Source: Siderastrea radians | Lineage: Eukaryota; Cnidaria; Anthozoa; Scleractinia; Rhizangiidae | Direction: 5' to 3' | NCBI GenBank assembly: GCA_964017195.1 | Contig: CAXHKT010000177.1 | Span: 310,001-374,000 of the forward strand | Length of the DNA stretch: 64,000 bases | Shown: positions 57,922 through 64,000 of the stretch, piece by piece | How positions within the stretch are numbered: the first letter of the stretch is position 1 | How the letters are laid out: the number at the start of each line of letters is the position of its first letter | Notes under the pieces: model-generated | Database searches by the model: none | Told to the model about the DNA's origin: nothing | What the model saw: the letters and a program-made list of their open reading frames with translations, nothing else | Position numbers and translations under genes: made by a program

Positions 57922-60900
57922 TTGTGTAGAAAGTCTGCGATTTTGTCGATAAGGTGGAAAAAAACCCCCATTTTGGGGCCTTCCCTCAGGCCCCAAAAAG
58001 CTCAAAAAGCTAACTGGCGCTCTCGGCTGCATGCACAAAGCTCCCAAATGCATTCAATCCCTTTGGGACCATCCGAAAAAAATTCCTTTTGTGCAAAAGT
58101 ACAAAGAAAGCGCGATATGTGCGATCCTTAGGGAAAAAAACCCATTTTGGGGCATTCCCAGAGGCTCAAAAAGGTGTTCTTATCTGCGCAATCTGTCTGC
58201 GCAAGGCTGCGCACTGGCCCAATAATAATGCAAATCCCTCGGGGCTATCAGAAAAAACAGTTTATTGTGTAGAAAGTCTGCGATTTTGTCGATAAGGTGG
58301 AAAAAAGCCCATTTTGGGGCCTTCCCTCAGGCCCCAAAAAGCTCAAAAAGCTAACTGGCGCTCTCGGCTGCATGCACAAAGCTCCCAAATGCATTCAATC
58401 CCTTTGGGATCATCTGAAAAAAATTCCTTTTGTGCAAAAGTACAAAGAAAGCGCGATATGTGCGATCCTTAGGGAAAAAACCCCATTTTGGGGCATTCCC
58501 AGAGGCTCAAACAGGTGTTCTTATCTGCGCAATCTGTCTGCGCAAGGCTGGGCACTGGCCCAATAATAATGCAAATCCCTCGGGGCTATCAGAAAAAACA
58601 GTTTATTGTGTAGAAAGTCTGCGATTTTGTCGATAAGGTGGAAAAAACCCCCATTTTGGGGCCTTCCCTCAGGCCCCAAAAAGCTCAACAAGCTAACTGG
58701 CGCTCTCGGCTGCATGCACAAAGCTCCCAAATGCATTCAATCCCTTTGGGACCATCCGAAAAAAATTCCTTTTGTGCAAAAGTACAAAGAAAGCGCGATA
58801 TATGCGATCCTTAGGGAAAAAACCCCATTTTGGGGCATTCCCAGAGGCTCAAAAAGGTGTTCTTATCTGCGCAATCTGTCTGCGCAAGGCTGTGCACTGG
58901 CCCAATAATAATGCAAATTCCTCGGGGCTATCAGAACAAACAGTTTATTGTGTAGAAAGTCTGCGATTTTTTCGATAAGGTGGAAAAAAAACCCATTTTG
59001 GGGCCTTCCCTCAGGCCCCCAAAAGCTCAAAAAGCTAACTGGCGCTCTCGGCTGCATGCACAAAGCTCCCAAATGCATTCAATCCCTTTGGGACCATCCG
59101 AAAAAAATTCCTTTTGTGCAAAAGTACAAAGAAAGCGCGATATGTGCGATCCTTAGGGAAAAAACCCCATTTTGGGGCATTCCCAGAGGCTCAAGAAGGT
59201 GTTCTTATCTGCGCAATCTGTCTGCGCAAGGCTGCGCACTGGCCTAATAATAATGCAGATCCCTCGGGGCTATCAGAAAAAACAGTTTATTGTGTAGAAA
59301 GTCTGCGATTTTGTCGATAAGGTGGAAAAAACCCCCATTTTGGGGGCTTCCCTCAGGCCCCAAAAAGCTCAAAAAGCTAACTGGCGCTCTCGGCTGCATG
59401 CACAAAGCTCCCAAATGCATTCAATCCCTTTGGGACCATCCGAAAAAAATTCCTTTTGTGCAAAAGTACAAAGAAAGCGCGATATGTGCGATCCTTAGGG
59501 AAAAAACCCCATTTTGAGGCATTCCCAGAGGCTCAAAAAGGTGTTCTTATCTGCGCAATCTGTCTGCGCAAGCCTGCGCACTGGCCCAATAATAATGCAT
59601 ATCCCTCGGGGCTATCAGAAAAAACAGTTCATTGTGTAGAAAGTCTGCGATTTTGTCGATAAGGTGGAAAAATCCCCCATTTTGGGGCCTTCCCTCAGGC
59701 CCCCAAAAGCTCAAAAAGCTAACTGGCGCTCTCGGCTGCATGCACAAAGCTCCCAAATGCATTCAATCCCTTTGGGACCATCCGAAAAAAATTCCTTTTG
59801 TGCAAAAGTACAAAGAAAGCGCGATATGTGCGATCCTTAGGGAAAAAACCCCATTTTGGGGCATTCCCAGAGGCTCAAAAAGGTGTTCTTATCTGCGCAA
59901 TCTGTCTGCGCAAGGCTGCGCACTGGCCCAATAATAATGCAAATCCCTCGGGGCTATCAGAAAAAAACAGTTTATTGTGTAGAAAGTCTGCGATTTTGTC
60001 GATAAGGTGGAAAAAAACCCCCATTTTGGGGCCTTCCCTCAGGCCCCAAAAAGCTCAAAAAGCTAACTGGCGCTCTCGGCTGCATGCACAAAGCTCCCAA
60101 ATGCATTCAATCCCTTTGGGACCATCCGAAAAAAATTCCTTTTGTGCAAAAGTACAAAGAAAGCGCGATATGTGCGATCCTTAGGGAAAAAAACCCATTT
60201 TGGGGCATTCCCAGAGGCTCAAAAAGGTGTTCTTATCTGCGCAATCTGTCTGCGCAAGGCTGCGCACTGGCCCAATAATAATGCAAATCCCTCGGGGCTA
60301 TCAGAAAAAACAGTTTATTGTGTAGAAAGTCTGCGATTTTGTCGATAAGGTGGAAAAAAGCCCATTTTGGGGCCTTCCCTCAGGCCCCAAAAAGCTCAAA
60401 AAGCTAACTGGCGCTCTCGGCTGCATGCACAAAGCTCCCAAATGCATTCAATCCCTTTGGGATCATCCGAAAAAAATTCCTTTTGTGCAAAAGTACAAAG
60501 AAAGCGCGATATGTGCGATCCTTAGGGAAAAAACCCCATTTTGGGGCATTCCCAGAGGCTCAAAAAGGTGTTCTTATCTGCGCAATCTGTCTGCGCAAGG
60601 CTGCGCACTGGCCCAATAATAATGCAAATCCCTCGGGGCTATCAGAAAAAACAGTTTATTGTGTAGAAAGTCTGCGATTTTGTCGATAAGGTGGAAAAAA
60701 CCCCCATTTTGGGGCCTTCCCTCAGGCCCCAAAAAGCTCAACAAGCTAACTGGCGCTCTCGGCTGCATGCACAAAGCTCCCAAATGCATTCAATCCCTTT
60801 GGGACCATCCGAAAAAAATTCCTTTTGTGCAAAAGTACAAAGAAAGCGCGATATATGCGATCCTTAGGGAAAAAACCCCATTTTGGGGCATTCCCAGAGG

Positions 60901-61740
60901 CTCAAAAAGGTGTTCTTATCTGCGCAATCTGTCTGCGCAAGGCTGTGCACTGGCCCAATAATAACGCAAATTCCTCGGGGCTATCAGAACAAACAGTTTA
61001 TTGTGTAGAAAGTCTGCGATTTTTTCGATAAGGTGGAAAAAAAACCCATTTTGGGGCCTTCCCTCAGGCCCCCAAAAGCTCAAAAAGCTAACTGGCGCTC
61101 TCGGCTGCATGCACAAAGCTCCCAAATGCATTCAATCCCTTTGGGACCATCCGAAAAAAATTCCTTTTGTGCAAAAGTACAAAGAAAGCGCGATATGTGC
61201 GATCCTTAGGGAAAAAACCCCATTTTGGGGCATTCCCAGAGGCTCAAGAAGGTGTTCTTATCTGCGCAATCTGTCTGCGCAAGGCTGCGCACTGGCCTAA
61301 TAATAATGCAGATCCCTCGGGGCTATCAGAAAAAACAGTTTATTGTGTAGAAAGTCTGCGATTTTGTCGATAAGGTGGAAAAAACCCCCATTTTGGGGGC
61401 TTCCCTCAGGCCCCAAAAAGCTCAAAAAGCTAACTGGCGCTCTCGGCTGCATGCACAAAGCTCCCAAATGCATTCAATCCCTTTGGGACCATCCGAAAAA
61501 AATTCCTTTTGTGCAAAAGTACAAAGAAAGCGCGATATGTGCGATCCTTAGGGAAAAAACCCCTTTTTGAGGCATTCCCAGAGGCTCAAAAAGGTGTTCT
61601 TATCTGCGCAATCTGTCTGCGCAAGCCTGCGCACTGGCCCAATAATAATGCATATCCCTCGGGGCTATCAGAAAAAACAGTTCATTGTGTAGAAAGTCTG
61701 CGATTTTGTCGATAAGGTGGAAAAATCCCCCATTTTGGGG
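57780..61740. repeat. Six-unit block, two tandem copies (2,053 bp each)
   Basis: Copy 1 is about 57780-59690 and copy 2 about 59833-61740, at offset 2,053. Shared marks: seven-A CAGAAAAAAACAG (57907, 59960), GGAAAAAAGCCC (58300, 60353), GGGATCATC (58407, 60460), CTCAACAAGC (58684, 60737), GATATATGCG (58797, 60850), CTATCAGAACAAAC (58930, 60983), GATTTTTTCG (58967, 61020), AGGCCCCCAAAAG (59014, 61067), CTCAAGAAGG (59192, 61245), GGCCTAATAATAATGCAGATC (59242, 61295), AGCCTGCGC (59571, 61624). Differences seen include AATAACGCAAATTCC (60961) for AATAATGCAAATTCC and CCCCTTTTTGAGG for CCCCATTTTGAGG near 61563. Confidence 0.88.
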
Positions 61741-64000
61741 CCTTCCCTCAGGCCCCAAAAAGCTAAAAAAGCTAACTGGCGCTCTCGGCTGCATGCACAA
61801 AGCTCCCAAATGCATTCAATTCCTTTGGGACCATCCGAAAAAAATTCCTTTTGTGCAAAAGTACAAAGAAAGCGCGATATGTGCGATCCTTAGGGAAAAA
61901 CCCCATTTTGGAGCATTCCCAGAGGCTCAAAAAGGTGTTCTTATCTGTGCAATCTGTCTGCACAAGGCTGCGCACTGGCCCAATAATAATGCAAATCCCT
62001 CGGGGCTATCAGAAAAAACAGTTTATTGTCTAGAAAGTCTGCGATTTTTTCGATAAGGTGGAAAAAACCCCCATTTTGGGGCCTTCCCTCAGGCCCCCAA
62101 AAGCTCAAAAAGCTAACTGGCGCTCTCGGCTGCATGCACAAAGCTCCCAAATGCATTCAATCCCTTTGGGACCATCCGAAAAAAATTCCTTTTGTGCAAA
62201 AGTACAAAGAAAGCGCCATATGTGCGATCCTTAGGGAAAAAACCCCATTTTGGGGCATTCCCAGAGGTTCAAAAAGGTGTTCTTATCTGCGCAATCTGTC
62301 TGCGCAAGGCTGCGCACTGGCCCAATAATAATGCAAATCCCTCGGGGCTATCAGAAAAAACAGTTCATTGTGTAGAAAGTCTGCGATTTTGTCGATAAGG
62401 TGGAAAAAAAAACCCATTTTGGGGCCTTCCCTCAGGCCCCAAAAAGCTCAAAAAGCTAACTGGCGCTCTCGGCTGCATGCACAAAGCTCCCAAATGCATT
62501 CAATCCCTTTGGGACCATCCGAAAAAAATTCGTTTTGTGCAAAAGTACAAAGAAAGCGCGATATGTGCGATCCTTAGGGAAAAAAACCCATTTTGGGGCA
62601 TTCCCAGAGGCTCAAAAAGGTGTTCTTATCTGCGCAATCTGTCTGCGCAAGGCTGCGCACTGGCCCAATAATAATGCAAATCCCTCGGGGCTATCAGAAA
62701 AAACAGTTTATTGTGTAGAAAGTCTGCGATTTTGTCGATAAGGTGGAAAAAACCCCCATTTTGGGGCCTTCCCTCAGGCCCCAAAAAGCTAAAAAAGCTA
62801 ACTGGCGCTCTCGGCTGCATGCACAAAGCTCCCAAATGCATTCAATCCCTTTGGGACCATCCGAAAAAAATTCCTTTTGTGCAAAAGTACAAAGAAAGCG
62901 CGATATGTGCGATCCTTAGGGAAAAAACCCCATTTTGGGGCATTCCCAGAGGCTCAAAAAGGTGTTCTTATCTGCGCAATCTGTCTGCGCAAGGCTGCGC
63001 ACTGGCCCAATAATAATGCAAATCCCTCGGGGCTATCAGAAAAAACAGTTTATTGTGTAGAAAGTCTGCGATTTTGTCGATAAGGTGGAAAAAAAACCCA
63101 TTTTGGGGCCTTCCCTCAGGCCCCAAAAAGCTCAAAAAGCTAACTGGCGCTCTCGGCTGCATGCACAAAGCTCCCAAATGCATTCAATCCCTTTGGGACC
63201 ATCCGAAAAAAATTCGTTTTGTGCAAAAGTACAAAGAAAGCGCGATATGTGCGATCCTTAGGGAAAAAAACCCATTTTGGGGCATTCCCAGAGGCTCAAA
63301 AAGGTGTTCTTATCTGCGCAATCTGTCTGCGCAAGGCTGCGCACTGGCCCAATAATAATGCAAATCCCTCGGGGCTATCAGAAAAAACAGTTTATTGTGT
63401 AGAAAGTCTGCGATTTTGTCGATAAGGTGGAAAAAAAACCCCATTTTGGGGCCTTCCCTCAGGCCCCAAAAAGCTCAAAAAGCTAACTGGCGCTCTCGGC
63501 TGCATGCACAAAGCTCCCAAATGCATTCAATCCCTTTGGGACCATCCGAAAAAAATTCCTTTTGTGCAAAAGTACAAAGAAAGCGCGATATGTGCGATCC
63601 TTAGGGAAAAAAACCCATTTTGGGGCATTCCCAGAGGCTCAAAAAGGTGTTCTTATCTGCGCAATCTGTCTGCGCAAGGCTGCGCACTGGCCCAATAATA
63701 ATGCAAATCCCTCGGGGCTATCAGAAAAAACAGTTTATTGTGTAGAAAGTCTGCGATTTTGTCGATAAGGTGGAAAAAAGCCCATTTTGGGGCCTTCCCT
63801 CCGGCCCCAAAAAGCTCAAAAAGCTAACTGGCGCTTTCGGCTGCATGCACAAAGCTCCCAAATGCATTCAATCCCTTTGGGATCATCCGAAAAAAATTCC
63901 TTTTGTGCAAAAGTACAAAGAAAGCGCGATATGTGCGATCCTTAGGGAAAAAACCCCATTTTGGGGCATTCCCAGAGGCTCAAAAAGGTGTTCTTATCTG
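61685..64000. repeat. Right-edge units, with a two-unit repeat
   Basis: Units at 62368 and 63053 share GGAAAAAAAA runs with three C, ATTCGTTTTG (62529, 63213) and GGGAAAAAAACCC; the unit at 63395 has GGAAAAAAAACCCC. The offset is 685. Unit 62026 has TGTCTAGAAAG and GATTTTTTCG. The final, incomplete unit (63738-64000) has GGAAAAAAGCCC, CCTCCGGCCCC, GCGCTTTCGG and GGGATCATCC, close to the unit at 60318. The window ends inside it at CTTATCTG, so the array continues. Confidence 0.8.

Larger units (their letters stand above)
1..64000. repeat. 342-bp tandem satellite array, about 187 head-to-tail units
   Basis: The same sequence recurs every 342 bp from the first base to the last. The landmark TTGTGTAGAAAGTCTGCG recurs at, for example, 2023, 2365, 2707, 3049, 18780, 19122, 42212, 42554, 63053 and 63395. 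All units read in the same direction and I saw no inversion. Units differ by scattered substitutions and 1-2 bp changes, mainly in A and C runs, so most are 341-344 bp. The only larger disturbances are near 640-950, 36.9-37.1 kb, 47.95 kb and 49.3 kb. No unique DNA, mobile element or gene interrupts the array. Known biology: arrays of this kind sit in eukaryotic centromeric or other constitutive heterochromatin; the location here is inference. I do not recognise the family. Both window edges cut a unit, so the full array is longer than 64 kb. Confidence 0.97.

Noticed and set aside
1..64000. Hundreds of 60-215 codon open frames on both strands, including a recurrent 100-codon frame (TTG start) and a 71-codon minus-strand frame per unit
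   Set aside because: They recur because 342 is divisible by 3 and the unit lacks stops in parts of several frames. The plus-strand frames overlap each other and the minus-strand frame, and most start at TTG or GTG. Frameshifting indels are tolerated, no ribosome-binding or splice context is kept, and no domain is recognisable.
1..64000. CRISPR array
   Set aside because: The units are 342 bp, nearly identical throughout, with no unique spacers.

Overview
The whole 64 kb window is one uninterrupted head-to-tail satellite DNA array. The repeat unit is 342 bp (individual copies are mostly 341-344 bp), and about 187 copies lie in the same orientation. Both window edges fall inside a unit, so the array continues beyond each end. 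I see no protein-coding gene, rRNA, tRNA, transposon, CRISPR array or single-copy sequence. A long satellite array with local higher-order repeats is the pattern of eukaryotic heterochromatin (centromeric, pericentromeric or subtelomeric). I do not recognise the family and cannot name the organism. One representative unit (18781-19122) has 46.5% G+C and 12 CpG (observed/expected about 0.65), so it is neither AT-rich nor strongly CpG-depleted.

Each 342-bp unit is itself an old dimer. Two diverged halves of 174 and 168 bp align along most of their length, so the ancestral unit was about 171 bp. Each unit also carries an 11-bp perfect inverted repeat with a 6-nt loop, three TGCGCA palindromes in 29 bp, the palindromes TGCATGCA and ATGCAT, several A-tracts and an ATGCAAAT octamer.

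Layout by shared variants: 1-1.0 kb, indel-rich units. 0.85-8.2 kb, four-unit and eight-unit repeats (about 1,367 and 2,734 bp). 8.2-12.6 kb, mixed units without a clear higher-order period. 12.6-15.4 kb, two copies of a four-unit block. 15.4-27.0 kb, two tandem, nearly identical copies of a 17-unit block (about 5,815 bp). 25.6-29.4 kb, a further amplified four-unit block. 29.4-36.6 kb, local 1-, 2-, 3- and 7-unit duplications. 36.9-37.1 kb, the only clearly rearranged unit, missing about 173 bp net. 37.1-46.7 kb, units with their own variant set and 3- and 4-unit duplications. 46.7-64 kb, a family containing 341-bp units, with 2-, 3-, 4- and 6-unit tandem blocks.

The array is therefore a mosaic of recent local amplifications of different sizes laid over one 342-bp unit, with chimeric units at some joins, as expected from unequal crossing over, gene conversion and replication slippage. 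Short open frames recur in every unit because 342 is divisible by 3. Nothing suggests they are genes, so none is annotated.
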